Shown piece after piece: positions 15,975 to 25,604 of a stretch of 49,331 bases of DNA; positions within the stretch are counted from its first letter, which is position 1; each line of letters starts with the position of its first letter. Source of the DNA: Ignavibacteriales bacterium (GTDB lineage Bacteria; Bacteroidota; Ignavibacteria; UBA10030); NCBI GenBank assembly GCA_026390585.1, contig JAPLFP010000170.1:1-49331 (forward strand), in the 5' to 3' direction. The notes under the pieces are model-generated. The model was not told the DNA's origin. It saw only the letters and a list, made by a program, of their open reading frames with translations, and searched no databases. The position numbers and the translations under genes were made by a program.

Positions 15975-17021
15975 TTAGTTACCGGATGCAACGGTGGCTT
16001 CTTCAACCGGCAGTGGATCTCGCAATGTGTACTTCGCCGGATCTTCCAGCCCCAGGGCACATCGCAGGGCAACAATAGCGACTTCAAGCTGAGATTCGTC
16101 CGGTTCGCGGGTAGTCACCCGCTGGAGCCAAAGTCCGGGAGCAATCATCATCCTCCCCCACCAGGTGGTTGTGTGCTTGGCTGAGAACTTGATGACTTCA
16201 TACGAGATTCCGCCAACAACAGGGATGAAGGGCAGGTGTGTCAGGAGGCGGGTAACGATCGTGATCTTCCCAACAAGCGCGATAGTCACGGCGTCGAGCA
16301 GGCCAAATGCGAGGATTGCCACAAACATTACGATCAACAGGAAGCTCGTTCCGCACCTCGGATGAAATCTGCTTCGTTCCTGCACCGTGCGCGGTATGAG
16401 TTGATCGGTCAATTCAAAGGCAAATACCGTCTTGTGTTCGGCACCGTGGAACTGGAACAGCCGCTGGATTTCCTTCGACAATGCGATGGCTGAGAGATAT
16501 CCCAAGAGAATGGTGATTCTGATCAGCCCTGCGACCAGATTGAATTCGAATGCACTTTGTTCAAAATGAAAGACCTTCGTAGTCACAAGAATCGGGAGGA
16601 CAAAGAATATCGCTACGCTAAGGGCGAGCGCCAGGACGAGCGTCCCTGCGAGGGCAAGCTTCGACTGGGTCTTCGTTTCTCCATTTCCGCTTACGGGATG
16701 TTTCTTCTCCTCAACATCGAGCATGGCGATTTCGGCGGAGTAGTTGAGCGTCCTGATGCCGAGATACATCATGTCGATGAGACCGATGGCGCCCCGCAGT
16801 ACGGGAAGCTTGAGGATCTTGTATTTCTCAACAACCGAAGCATACTTCTCCTGCTTCACAACAATATCTCCGTTGGCACGCCTGACCGCCGTCGCCACGG
16901 AGCCGGGAGCACGCATCATGACCCCTTCGATAACTGCCTGGCCTCCCACTTGCATCGGTTTAGCCGGATCATACAAAGGATTCGTCGGTACCCAGCTCGA
17001 TATCTTCTTCTCTTCAGCCAA
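15975..17021 (-). CDS. DUF1385 (YqhQ-type) membrane protein
   Basis: 348 residues. The N-terminal motif [17 protein letters not shown], central [11 protein letters not shown] and [13 protein letters not shown], and C-terminal [15 protein letters not shown]-like end define DUF1385. There are about five membrane helices between residues 125 and 285. Biochemical function is not established. The start is TTG at 17021, preceded by AAGGGG about 7 bases upstream. It sits directly before the RF1 gene and is probably co-transcribed with it, a frequent pairing for the family. Confidence 0.92.
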   Translation of the reverse strand: MAEEKKISSWVPTNPLYDPAKPMQVGGQAVIEGVMMRAPGSVATAVRRANGDIVVKQEKYASVVEKYKILKLPVLRGAIGLIDMMYLGIRTLNYSAEIAMLDVEEKKHPVSGNGETKTQSKLALAGTLVLALALSVAIFFVLPILVTTKVFHFEQSAFEFNLVAGLIRITILLGYLSAIALSKEIQRLFQFHGAEHKTVFAFELTDQLIPRTVQERSRFHPRCGTSFLLIVMFVAILAFGLLDAVTIALVGKITIVTRLLTHLPFIPVVGGISYEVIKFSAKHTTTWWGRMMIAPGLWLQRVTTREPDESQLEVAIVALRCALGLEDPAKYTLRDPLPVEEATVASGN

Positions 17022-17110
17022 TGTTCACCCCTTCTTCAATGATAGTCAACAATAATATACCAAAGAAAGCCGCGACATTCAACGCCCTTGAGTAAGGTGC
17101 AGTGAGAAAC

Positions 17111-17168
17111 TTGCCACAAAGACACGAGGACTCGAAGTTCATATTGTGTCTTGGTGCCCTTGTGGCAA
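17111..17168. repeat. 58-bp TTGCCACAAAG inverted repeat
   Basis: TTGCCACAAAGACACGAGG and, inverted, TTGCCACAAGGGCACCAAG form the two arms. It begins 4 bases past the stop of the lipoprotein gene (17172). The composition resembles a variant of the TCACGC elements elsewhere in the window; it may also act as a terminator hairpin. Confidence 0.5.
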
Positions 17169-17171
17169 ATG

Positions 17172-17783
17172 TCAGAGCGAATTCAACGCTGCAGTGATGG
17201 AAGCGAGAAGAATCGAAGGATCTGATGAATGCGGTGCTCGAGCCGGATCGATGACATCCATCTGGCTCGCTGCCGAAGAGAATTGGCCATTCGCATAGTA
17301 GCTCTGCACAAGAAGAAGACGCAAACGTTTCGCCGTCACCTTCGCATCGTGGGCAAATGTATAGGAGGGAACTTCTGTCAGAACAGAATTTGAATACGTG
17401 ATGGAGGAAGAAAAATCATTCAGCGAATATAGCACGAAGGCAGCCCCTGCCCGGACATCGTTCAGTGCGGCCGGGCTGATTTCCTTCAGACCAATCGCGA
17501 AAACAAAATCTCCGCTTGACTTCACGAGATCGCGCTTGTAGGCGTACGACCAACCGCGCCCATTCAGAGCCTCTCCCCGAACAAGAGGCGTGCTCGTCTG
17601 GCTGCTGTACGCCTGCGTGAAATTGTTCACGGCGGAATCGAACCGTTGAGCCTCGAAGTCACTCCAACCCATGGCAACATAGTCCATGTCTGACGGGTTC
17701 TGTTCAGGACCGGACGAGTTATCCTTTGAGCATCCCGTACCTGCAATGACAGCAACGACGCTCAAAGCAAGAAACAATCTCAT
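17172..17783 (-). CDS. TPR-like lipoprotein
   Basis: 203 residues with a lipoprotein signal (MRLFLALSVVAVIAGTGCSK, lipobox GTGC, acylated Cys18). The mature part shows helical pairs such as GWSDFEAQRFDSAVNNFTQAY and GWSYAYKRDLVKSSGDFVFAI, consistent with about three TPR-type repeats. It is probably anchored in an outer or inner membrane leaflet and binds proteins; no catalytic motif. AGGA lies before the ATG. It lies 219 bases downstream of the propeller protein gene, separated by three palindromes. Confidence 0.75.
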   Translation of the reverse strand: MRLFLALSVVAVIAGTGCSKDNSSGPEQNPSDMDYVAMGWSDFEAQRFDSAVNNFTQAYSSQTSTPLVRGEALNGRGWSYAYKRDLVKSSGDFVFAIGLKEISPAALNDVRAGAAFVLYSLNDFSSSITYSNSVLTEVPSYTFAHDAKVTAKRLRLLLVQSYYANGQFSSAASQMDVIDPARAPHSSDPSILLASITAALNSL

Positions 17784-17842
17784 GTCACGTTTCCTATGAA
17801 TAGATCACTCCAAGCTTGTTAAGAAGCGTGCCTCTGGCGCCA

Positions 17843-17920
17843 TCTGATGAATCAGACGGCTGGATTTGGACGAAACCCGAAGGGTTTCGCTTTCCGAAAG
17901 GCGTCGACTTGAGTCGACGC
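17843..17920. repeat. Cluster of three short palindromes
   Basis: TCTGAT-GA-ATCAGA (17843-17856), CGAAACCC-GAA-GGGTTTCG (17871-17889) and GCGTCGAC-TTGA-GTCGACGC (17901-17920) follow one another in the 219-bp gap between two genes. All stems are perfect. They may be transcript-end or processing structures, or an extragenic palindrome cluster. Confidence 0.65.
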
Positions 17921-18002
17921 GCAAGATATTCTTCGCGTTCTCTGCGACAAAACTCAAACCGCAAAGGCCTCAGAGAAGCGCAAATCGTTTGCGAGACAGC
18001 TT

Positions 18003-21000
18003 TCACTTCATCAGGATCAGCCGTTTCGTCTCACTGAACCTTCTGCCAGATCCCGGCGTCACATCGCGGGCGTCGATCCGATAATAGTACACCCCGCTTG
18101 CCAATGCGGACGCATTCCATGTTTCGGTGTATACTCCCGCTTTCAACTGCCCGTCAACCAATGTCTGGACCTTCCGTCCAAGCATATCAAAGATCACTAG
18201 CGTCACCTTTGATTCCACCGGAACTCCATACCGGATGATCGTGCTGGGGTTGAACGGGTTTGGGTAGTTCTGAGAGAGCGAGAACGCGGTCGGCAGCGTC
18301 GACTTCCCCTCCTGAACGGAAACAGGCTTTGGAGCACCTACATTCATTCCTCTTTGGACAGAGAGATACGGTCTGCCATTTTTGTAGGAAGTGACGCTCA
18401 TCGTCAACGACTCTGCCTTTACTACCTGGAATGGGACGAGCGTATCTTTGGCAAGTGCGTTCGCAGCAAGCGTGGCAATGTTGAGCCCCTTCAGAAGAAC
18501 TTGCGTTGAATCGTAAGGAGAGCGAAGGCTGATATTGACGGAGAGCACGCCGTCTGACCGTTGTGTCGATTTGTTCAGCCGGGGGGACAATGTCATGACG
18601 GGAGGCGGAGCTGTCAGGAGAGCAGGGATCTTCACTGTCCATATTCCGCGCCCATGGGTCGCTACAACGATTTCATCGTCAACCGCTCGCATCTGCCAAA
18701 TGGAGACTGCCGGTAGAACATCGTTTGCGTACGTCCAGGATACTCCGTTGTTCGTCGAAATGAATAATCCAATTTCTGTACCGGCCCAGATTTCATTCGG
18801 GTTATGAGGCATGACAAGCAGGCAATACGTCGCCACATCCGGAAAGCCGTTGGTGCTCACGGTCGTCGTCCCTGAAGCGAATCCTGAGATATCCTGCCAG
18901 CTTTGCCCAAGATCGGTTGTGCGGAGAATCTTAGGGTACCTAGAGATCGAGAACAGAGCGTAAGCCGTCCTGGGCTGGCTTGGATGGGTTGCGAGACCCG
19001 ACAGGCGGCCGAGACTGGCTATGTAGTTGTTCGTTGGGCTGAAGGATACGCCTCCATCTGTTGACACAAAGATATTGCGTGTTGTTCCGCCGTTTAACAT
19101 CATGTAACCCGCCCAAACGATCTGAGGATCCGCTTGGGAGATCGCAGCATTTGATCCTGAGCCAAATCCCCAATTTGCAGCAGCGACGCGGAACAACGTC
19201 CAGTTGTCCCCGAAGTTGTCTGATCTCCAGATCCCCAGGCTTCCGATGACAAACAACAGGTCCGGATCGATGTTGGATTTCGCGATCGGCGTGATGAATG
19301 GACCCAGTACGCTCCCGATGTCGGACAAGTCCGTGGTCGCCGACTGAAATGAGCCGCCGCCATTTATAGATTTTTCGATCTGATTGTAGTAGAGTGATCC
19401 GATCAGTTTTGATGGATCTTTGTAGTGCCAGATGCTCGCGAAACCGTCTCCGCCGATAGGATTGGACCATATCGAGGTTGCTGCCGGATTGATCGTGGAG
19501 AGCAATGAGCCGTTATCCTGCGTCCCACCGAAGTATTGACTGGTTCCAGGTCTTTTGTCAACGCCATAAAACTGACTTGTGTTGTAGCCGAGGTTCGGCG
19601 TGGACCATGTGACGCCGCCGTTTGTGGATGTGGCAATGCCACCGTCGCTTCCATGGACGATCCGAAAACTCTGAGTCGCCTGATCGACCGGTATGATGGC
19701 GATGTTATGATGGTCCGCATGGACATAGGTGGATGATTGGCTTTGAGTCCAGTTTGTCATCTGGGTCGTGGTCCTGACACGACCCGGAACGAGACCATTG
19801 TTGATCCGCAACGTGGAGGCTGGCGGGAGAGTTGGACTCCAAACCTGACCACTCACCAGTGACGGCCAAATGGCGTCTATGTTCTTGTAGCGCTCTCCAC
19901 CAACGGTTGCGATGTTCGCGTTCGGACCATTGGGATCATACGAAACAGCGTGTACGAAGATGTACTCTCTTTGATCATTGATTGCGTCGTACGTGACCAG
20001 CTTAAACACTCCGGAAGTATCCGAATCCCTGAAGGATGCCATCAACTGACGGTTGTTCACCACATCCCAAACCTGGAACGGCACACTGATATAGTCGAGA
20101 TACTGGTACTGGAAGTTCGCTCCGTTCTTGAACCGGTGTGCCTTCTGACTGACCCCGGGGCCGAATCGGATCTCAACCGAAACGTAATCCGAATCGACGA
20201 GATTCAAGGGAGCAGTCGTTGTGCCATAGAAATCTTTTCCAGAGCCGATGCCTCCCCCGCCAAACGGCAAGGTGCTGTTCACAAAAGTCAGGAAGCCCGA
20301 GGTATTGGTCTGCGCAACACTGAGAACTCCTGCAGCCTGTGTCACCGCCCCGGTTATCTGAATCTTGTACATATCCACGCCGCCGACGAAGCAAATATCA
20401 CGATCATAAGGATGAGCAGCTATGGTGTTGTCGTACCAACCTTGAGTCTTCAGCCAATTCGGCGGTGTTCCGCTTGACTGTGTAGCTCTCGCCCATACGC
20501 CGCCCCCGTCATCCGAAACATACAGATCGGAGACTGAGCTAGGGGCCTCCATCGCCAGAAAGAGGCGAGCCGTGTCAGCGCGTGAAACTGCCAGTTCACA
20601 CCTCGCACCTGTCCGGATGCCGCTGACGATACTCGTCCAGGTCAATCCCCTATCGGTGGATTTCAAAACGCCGTTGGAATTGCGCGTTGCGTAGAGCACG
20701 TTGAAGTTCAGAGGATTCTCAACAATTTGCTGTATTCTCCCTCCGCCGGAATGAACTCTGTTCCAACTACTACCACCACTCGTCGAGCGAAGGATTGCGG
20801 CGTTTGTCGCAGCAAGCACGATATTCTCGTTTGAAGGATCAACAATGACTCGATTGACGTACGAGAAGTCTGTATTGCCAGCTGTAGATGATAGTTGAAT
20901 CCACGTTTCTCCACGATCGGTGCTCTTCCAGATGCCGTCGCCCCGAACCGCGTCTCCGTTGAAGAATCCTTCTCCGGTTCCCGCATAGATGATAGCATGA

Positions 21001-21518
21001 TTCGATGCAGCCATCGCGATCGTGACTGTCGCCAAGTTGGGTATGGTCGGGGTTTTGTTCACCCACGTTGTTCCAGCATTCGTGGTCTTCCAAATGCCGC
21101 CACCTACTGAACCGGCAAACCAGGTATTCTTTATCGGATCGTCCGGGTCGACAATGAGACCACGCGTTCGTCCTCCGACATTCCCGGGCCCTCGTTCCAC
21201 CCAAGGGAGTCCGTTGTACTTGAAGAAGGAAGTCGCCTTGGCTTCTCTGGCCTTGTTCACTTCAATCATCTTGTAATTTATCGGATACGATGGACCCGTT
21301 TCTCCATCGCGCGTGCGGATCTCCCGGTGGTAGCGCTCGAATTCTTGTGGCGCGTCCATCGCGTCCACCTCTTTCTCAACCCCACACGTGTCTTCCAACG
21401 AAGTTGCCTGGCGCGCATCCTGAGCAACACCCTTGTCGCCGCTTGAACGCCAGACCATGACGATAAACAGCGCACTGACCAGCACCGACAAAGCGAGATA
21501 TGACAACGCACGGCTCAT
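18003..21518 (-). CDS. T9SS-exported BNR/sortilin-type beta-propeller protein
   Basis: 1171 residues. An N-terminal membrane/signal segment (residues 5-24) is followed by a long repeat domain (about 105-960) with recurring Asp-box/BNR units such as GGIWKTTNAGTTW, DGIWKSTDRGETW, GVLKSTDRGLTW and LFISTNNGVSW, the pattern of sortilin/VPS10 or sialidase-like propellers. The last 80 residues form the type A sorting domain (LSQNYPNPFNPSTI ... LMK) that sends proteins through the type IX system to the surface. Relatives are large secreted proteins of unknown ligand, sometimes annotated as glycosyl hydrolase, but the catalytic residues of sialidases are not evident. It is last in a set with a lipoprotein and a metalloprotease upstream (20-base gap). 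Confidence 0.88.
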   Translation of the reverse strand: MSRALSYLALSVLVSALFIVMVWRSSGDKGVAQDARQATSLEDTCGVEKEVDAMDAPQEFERYHREIRTRDGETGPSYPINYKMIEVNKAREAKATSFFKYNGLPWVERGPGNVGGRTRGLIVDPDDPIKNTWFAGSVGGGIWKTTNAGTTWVNKTPTIPNLATVTIAMAASNHAIIYAGTGEGFFNGDAVRGDGIWKSTDRGETWIQLSSTAGNTDFSYVNRVIVDPSNENIVLAATNAAILRSTSGGSSWNRVHSGGGRIQQIVENPLNFNVLYATRNSNGVLKSTDRGLTWTSIVSGIRTGARCELAVSRADTARLFLAMEAPSSVSDLYVSDDGGGVWARATQSSGTPPNWLKTQGWYDNTIAAHPYDRDICFVGGVDMYKIQITGAVTQAAGVLSVAQTNTSGFLTFVNSTLPFGGGGIGSGKDFYGTTTAPLNLVDSDYVSVEIRFGPGVSQKAHRFKNGANFQYQYLDYISVPFQVWDVVNNRQLMASFRDSDTSGVFKLVTYDAINDQREYIFVHAVSYDPNGPNANIATVGGERYKNIDAIWPSLVSGQVWSPTLPPASTLRINNGLVPGRVRTTTQMTNWTQSQSSTYVHADHHNIAIIPVDQATQSFRIVHGSDGGIATSTNGGVTWSTPNLGYNTSQFYGVDKRPGTSQYFGGTQDNGSLLSTINPAATSIWSNPIGGDGFASIWHYKDPSKLIGSLYYNQIEKSINGGGSFQSATTDLSDIGSVLGPFITPIAKSNIDPDLLFVIGSLGIWRSDNFGDNWTLFRVAAANWGFGSGSNAAISQADPQIVWAGYMMLNGGTTRNIFVSTDGGVSFSPTNNYIASLGRLSGLATHPSQPRTAYALFSISRYPKILRTTDLGQSWQDISGFASGTTTVSTNGFPDVATYCLLVMPHNPNEIWAGTEIGLFISTNNGVSWTYANDVLPAVSIWQMRAVDDEIVVATHGRGIWTVKIPALLTAPPPVMTLSPRLNKSTQRSDGVLSVNISLRSPYDSTQVLLKGLNIATLAANALAKDTLVPFQVVKAESLTMSVTSYKNGRPYLSVQRGMNVGAPKPVSVQEGKSTLPTAFSLSQNYPNPFNPSTIIRYGVPVESKVTLVIFDMLGRKVQTLVDGQLKAGVYTETWNASALASGVYYYRIDARDVTPGSGRRFSETKRLILMK

Positions 21519-21538
21519 CTACGCGTTACCTGTTTTGG

Positions 21539-21985
21539 CTATTGGATGGTTGCTGCATCGAGACTTCTTGTTTTTCTGCTTCGAAGATCGAAGAGATAAC
21601 CTGACTTCTGTCCGGCCGACGCTTCATCGCTCTTCTCATTCCCTGGCACTGTGTTTACAAAAACAGTGAAGTTGTCTCTCCAACCGACGGAGCCATTGGG
21701 AATCTCATCTTCAAATATGACGCTATCGATTGAAAGATCAAACACAAAAAAGGATACTTGTTGCTGCGGATCCTTCGCAGTTGGCTTTGACTTCTTCAGA
21801 CACACGACAGCGGTCTGTGCGTCGTTGAACAGGAACTCCACCGCCTGGCCATACTCCTGAGCAGCCAACGCCCGGTAGCGTGTGCCTCCGGAATCTGATC
21901 CCTTGAATTCGTTGCGGCTTGAACCGCAGGAAACAAGAAGCAGGAGCAGAAGGCTGGGGAAGATATGAAGCACGATCTTCATCAT
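21539..21985 (-). CDS. Small lipoprotein of unknown function
   Basis: About 148 residues from the ATG at 21985 (MMKIVLHIFPSLLLLLLVSCGSS). A lipoprotein signal with lipobox LVSC is followed by a polar beta-rich domain (FNDAQTAVVCLKKS, VSFFVFDLSIDSVIFEDE, NFTVFVNTV). No family recognised. Its start codon overlaps the stop of the metalloprotease gene (ATGA), which implies coupled translation, and the propeller gene starts 20 bases downstream. It may serve the two secreted neighbours, but that is inference from position. Confidence 0.75.
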   Translation of the reverse strand: MMKIVLHIFPSLLLLLLVSCGSSRNEFKGSDSGGTRYRALAAQEYGQAVEFLFNDAQTAVVCLKKSKPTAKDPQQQVSFFVFDLSIDSVIFEDEIPNGSVGWRDNFTVFVNTVPGNEKSDEASAGQKSGYLFDLRSRKTRSLDAATIQ

Positions 21986-24900
21986 TTCGCGAACACCATC
22001 TTCTTTGTCTCCATAAAATCTCGTGCTGAGCTTGCCTGCGGTGAGCTTGTCGAACCCGTCGAAGCATCGCCGGCTTGCCCGCCAGAAGCACGGCGGGCGA
22101 GGAGCCGGTAAAAGTACACACCGCTCGGGAGTTTCGATGCATCCCATGTAACCCTGTAGGTCCCCGCCTGCCGTTCCTCGTTCACGAGCGCCGCAACCTC
22201 TCTTCCGAGAACATCAAAGATCTTCAAAGAAACAAATCCGGCAGCGGCAATCCGAAATTCGAAATTGGTTGTCGGATTGAACGGGTTGGGATAGTTCTGT
22301 TCGAGTGAGAATTGTGTCGGGATGTTCGCCACGACGTCATCGACATCCGTCTTCTTCACGATGCCGACAACACCAAGCCGATCAATCACACCGCGCAGCT
22401 CTCCCGTGTTCTGAACATACGTTGTTGGGATGGAGAGCCATTTGCCATCCTGCAACATCGCAAGGGTGAGGCTGTTCTCGTCTGTCAGACCGGAGACGCT
22501 CACGGTGCTGGCCCGATTCAGCGTGATGCCAGCGGGGCCAAGAGAGAATGCCTTCAGCAGTTTGGACGATGCAGTAGAGCCAGGCTGCAAATCGTTGAGG
22601 CCATCACACAGGGTGACATATATTGGTTTTTTCACCGATCCCGCATCGAACGTGATGCTCACAGATCCGCTCGGCGACGCAACGGTGGCAGGGGCATCGG
22701 TTTTGAGAAGTCTTGCGTTGAGAGAGATTGTGGTATCTGCGTAGAACACACCATACTTCTTTGCGGCCCGTACTCTCAGGGAGACAGCCCCACTCCCGCT
22801 CAATTTCTGCGTCGTGTCGATGAATGCTTTTGTCGTCCCGGAAATTGCATTGAACCGAAGCGTCGAGGAACCGCTCGTTTGTGACAACGTGCCGCTCACA
22901 CTACCTAATCTTAACTCAGCCGAACTGGCTGCAACGACATCGATGTACTCGCTCAACAACGGATTCTGCAGATATCCGATCGTCAGCGGCGGTGCCGCAC
23001 TCGAGTCGCTGTACTCGAACACAGCCCTGATCATCAAATTGAAACCGTCCAACTGGCCGGGAATTGGCTGCATGGCACTTACTTCACGCATCGTTTGCCA
23101 TGTATTGGGAGGCGCTCTGTTGTAGTTCGGCCCACGATACACATAGGAGTAGTCTTCGGTCACGTAGTTGTCAACTGCCAAATACGTCCCTACCGAATCT
23201 CCAAGATCTTCCATGAACCCAACATAGATCGGCCCGGAGAGGTTTGTCAGAGTTTTCTCATACGCAGAGAGGTCGATGTCAACAAATGACCCAAACGGAC
23301 TGACAGTGCGGTCGACATTGACGAGAAACGGTGTGACGATATCTGAGCCCGGTCTGCCGTTACGGTCCCCCCAGACGTGGAAGACAAAATTCATCCTGTC
23401 CGTCGGAAGCGCGGTGCCGTTGGAGAACTCTTGGTTGAATGCGAGCATCATCCGGGCTTTTCGAAGGATATTCCATTTCATTGCCGGTTGAAATCGTACC
23501 GCCATTCCGAGGGTTGTCGCATTGTTGCCGAATCCCAAATATGGAGCGTTGCCCTGAGAAAACGTATGCGGCGTTCCGCCGTCATACTTTTCCTCCACGA
23601 GAAAATGGAGAAGCTCGCCGAAGGAAGTGTAGGAATATATTGTTGGCAAGACAGGCTGAGTGTTCATGATAACGAACACGATCGAGGAATATGTCGTCCC
23701 AAGATCCGGAGAGGTGAACTCAACACCGCTCGTTACATCCCGAACTCGCACAGCAGCGGGACCCGATTCGATCGCCCGAACAACCACTCCAGCGGGAGCT
23801 GCAAAGGTAATGCGAAAATTCCGCGCACCCGAAAATGATATGTATTGAACCCCCTGCTGCTTCAGAGTGTCTGATTGTTTGGTATTCGGATCGAGATACT
23901 CCCTCCTCAGACTCGGCCGCACCGTCATCTGACCTTTGTACCGATAGGCAGGATCCTGTCCACCGGACCCCATCCAGTTGGCGGTGAAGAAATTCAACAT
24001 CGACGCTGCAAACGTCGTTGAGATTCCCGATTGAGTCAGCGATGCTTCAAATCCCTGGATGCCGGAGTACAGGTTTTGTGTCAAGTTCTTGAGAAACAGC
24101 AGGCCATACTGTTCTCCGACATATCTCGTCCAGAGAGCTGCACGACTGTAGTCCTCCAGCGTCCCATCCCACCCCGTCAACGCGACATTTGTGTTAGAAA
24201 GGTACCCCGACGGACTGCGGAGAGTGAATCCGCAGAGATATTCAGCGTACTCCGACAAGCCTTCATTGAAAAACGTAATCTCGTACGGATCGTAGTTCCA
24301 ATGGATGAGGTGCTGGAACTCATGAGCCAATGTAGAGAGCGCGCCCGACGTTCGGCGAGTGCTGTTGTAGTAGATCCCGGGATAGGAATCGATGTAGAGC
24401 ATGTCTCTCCTGTTGCTGGTGGAAGTCGCTCCGCTGCTCGGATCGACATCGACAGCATAGAAGAAGCCCGCAACGTAGCTGTTTGACCCGGTGAATCCAT
24501 CCTGTATGTCACAGACCAGGAAATGGGTCTTTCCATCCCCCTTCCCCTTCTGAAAACTCGAGTTGACATTCGGGGGATTCCCACAGACCTGGCGATCGAT
24601 CGAGAGAATTCCCATGGTTGAGTCAAGTGAGGTACGACTCGTGGAGCGCTCGAGTGCATTTGCCATGGCATCAACTTCAGCCGACGTGACATGCCCGTTG
24701 TTCCACTCCGACAGGGCGACCCAGATGTAGCTGATCGACCCGATGAACTTGAGTTCGGCACGAATTGTGTCATAACTCCGGTTCTGAATATTGTAGACCC
24801 AGAAGAGATTCTGGTCTCCGACTCTTGGATCAACCGCCCCTTTCTGCAATCTCCATTGCTGCATCGCCTCGACAAGGCCCGGATGCTGGATCCGTGTGTT

Positions 24901-25059
24901 CAGCCAGGCTTCCTGGATTGTCTTCGGGTCGTTCACTTCGAACGATCCGCATATGGCGCGACTGCCGATTTCCATCGGCGCAATATCCTGTGCTCGCAGT
25001 GTACCTGAGCACACCGGCAAGAGCAAGACGGCCCACCGTATGATGTTCCTCGTAGTCAT
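21982..25059 (-). CDS. T9SS-exported HExxH metalloprotease
   Basis: About 1025 residues from the ATG at 25059, which starts a signal peptide (MTTRNIIRWAVLLLPVCSGTLRAQ). A zinc site HEFQH is at residues 246-250 with NEGLSEYAEY at 265-274 supplying a likely third Glu, the arrangement of M30/hyicolysin-like peptidases. The rest is beta-rich, including an Ig-like region (about 690-860), and ends in a type A sorting domain (LEQNYPNPFNPTTNFEF ... MVFAK). Expected to be a surface or secreted protease. Odd point: the last hairpin of the sorting domain carries an extra low-complexity stretch (GGQAGDASTGSTSSPQASS) encoded by a GC-rich palindromic segment near 22023-22098. It overlaps the lipoprotein gene by 4 bases. 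Confidence 0.86.
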   Translation of the reverse strand: MTTRNIIRWAVLLLPVCSGTLRAQDIAPMEIGSRAICGSFEVNDPKTIQEAWLNTRIQHPGLVEAMQQWRLQKGAVDPRVGDQNLFWVYNIQNRSYDTIRAELKFIGSISYIWVALSEWNNGHVTSAEVDAMANALERSTSRTSLDSTMGILSIDRQVCGNPPNVNSSFQKGKGDGKTHFLVCDIQDGFTGSNSYVAGFFYAVDVDPSSGATSTSNRRDMLYIDSYPGIYYNSTRRTSGALSTLAHEFQHLIHWNYDPYEITFFNEGLSEYAEYLCGFTLRSPSGYLSNTNVALTGWDGTLEDYSRAALWTRYVGEQYGLLFLKNLTQNLYSGIQGFEASLTQSGISTTFAASMLNFFTANWMGSGGQDPAYRYKGQMTVRPSLRREYLDPNTKQSDTLKQQGVQYISFSGARNFRITFAAPAGVVVRAIESGPAAVRVRDVTSGVEFTSPDLGTTYSSIVFVIMNTQPVLPTIYSYTSFGELLHFLVEEKYDGGTPHTFSQGNAPYLGFGNNATTLGMAVRFQPAMKWNILRKARMMLAFNQEFSNGTALPTDRMNFVFHVWGDRNGRPGSDIVTPFLVNVDRTVSPFGSFVDIDLSAYEKTLTNLSGPIYVGFMEDLGDSVGTYLAVDNYVTEDYSYVYRGPNYNRAPPNTWQTMREVSAMQPIPGQLDGFNLMIRAVFEYSDSSAAPPLTIGYLQNPLLSEYIDVVAASSAELRLGSVSGTLSQTSGSSTLRFNAISGTTKAFIDTTQKLSGSGAVSLRVRAAKKYGVFYADTTISLNARLLKTDAPATVASPSGSVSITFDAGSVKKPIYVTLCDGLNDLQPGSTASSKLLKAFSLGPAGITLNRASTVSVSGLTDENSLTLAMLQDGKWLSIPTTYVQNTGELRGVIDRLGVVGIVKKTDVDDVVANIPTQFSLEQNYPNPFNPTTNFEFRIAAAGFVSLKIFDVLGREVAALVNEERQAGTYRVTWDASKLPSGVYFYRLLARRASGGQAGDASTGSTSSPQASSARDFMETKKMVFAK

Positions 25060-25103
25060 CTCAAAAATGCTTGTTCTTTCCTGCAATGACTTCTGGCAAA
25101 AGT

Positions 25104-25238
25104 GTCATTGCGAGCGCTGTCTGCGAAGCAATCTGTACATGTATAGATTGTCCCGCTTCTGGATTCCGCCTGTAGGCAGGATTCATAGAGCGGAACTTCG
25201 TCGTCCCGAAGAGAAGAAGCGGGACTCCTCGCAATGAC
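25104..25238. repeat. 135-bp CATTGCGAG palindromic element
   Basis: Exact 11-bp inverted ends GTCATTGCGAG (25104-25114) and CTCGCAATGAC (25228-25238). The interior has GAAGCAATCTGTACATG and CCCGCTTCTGG with partly inverted partners (GAAGAAGCGGG). This resembles the CATTGCGAG...GAAGCAATCT dispersed repeats found in many bacterial genomes. It fills the gap between two genes and has no coding potential. Confidence 0.75.
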
Positions 25239-25261
25239 CCTGAGGGTTTTTGAGATAGGTT

Positions 25262-25552
25262 CTATTCTTTGACAAGTTCGAACTGCTCAAGAATGATGTG
25301 TGTTGAATCCAAAGCTACGTTCGGCGGACGGAAATGAATTCGGCATTTCTGTCCCTGCATCTTCCACAGTTTGCGATACAATTCTGTCGTGTCTTTCTGA
25401 ATGACGCGAACCCTACGGTCATCCGTTTGAATCGAAAGGTCCGTGAACGGTTCGTTCCCGATGACGTACACCGTTCCGATGAGAACGGGAGTTGCTTCAT
25501 CCAGTTCCTTCTGGCTTCCGCATGCCCACAAGATCACCGCCAACAGCACCAC
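25262..25552 (-). CDS. Small putative lipoprotein
   Basis: 96 residues starting at GTG 25552 (two GTGs in a row; no ATG is available before the flippase stop). Hydrophobic start then LWACGS, a lipobox-like Cys at residue 11, then a small beta-rich domain (VLIGTVYVIGNEPFTDLSIQ, RVRVIQKDTTELY) that looks OB-fold-like. The signal peptide lacks the usual N-terminal positive charge, so the true start may be a rare codon further upstream where the frame stays open (KISIAPVV precedes). It lies 52 bases after the flippase gene. No family assigned. Confidence 0.6.
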   Translation of the reverse strand: MVLLAVILWACGSQKELDEATPVLIGTVYVIGNEPFTDLSIQTDDRRVRVIQKDTTELYRKLWKMQGQKCRIHFRPPNVALDSTHIILEQFELVKE

Positions 25553-25604
25553 AGGTGCGATGCTGATCTTGAAGTTGGGATCGGGCGGGCGTAAGGACCG
25601 GAAC

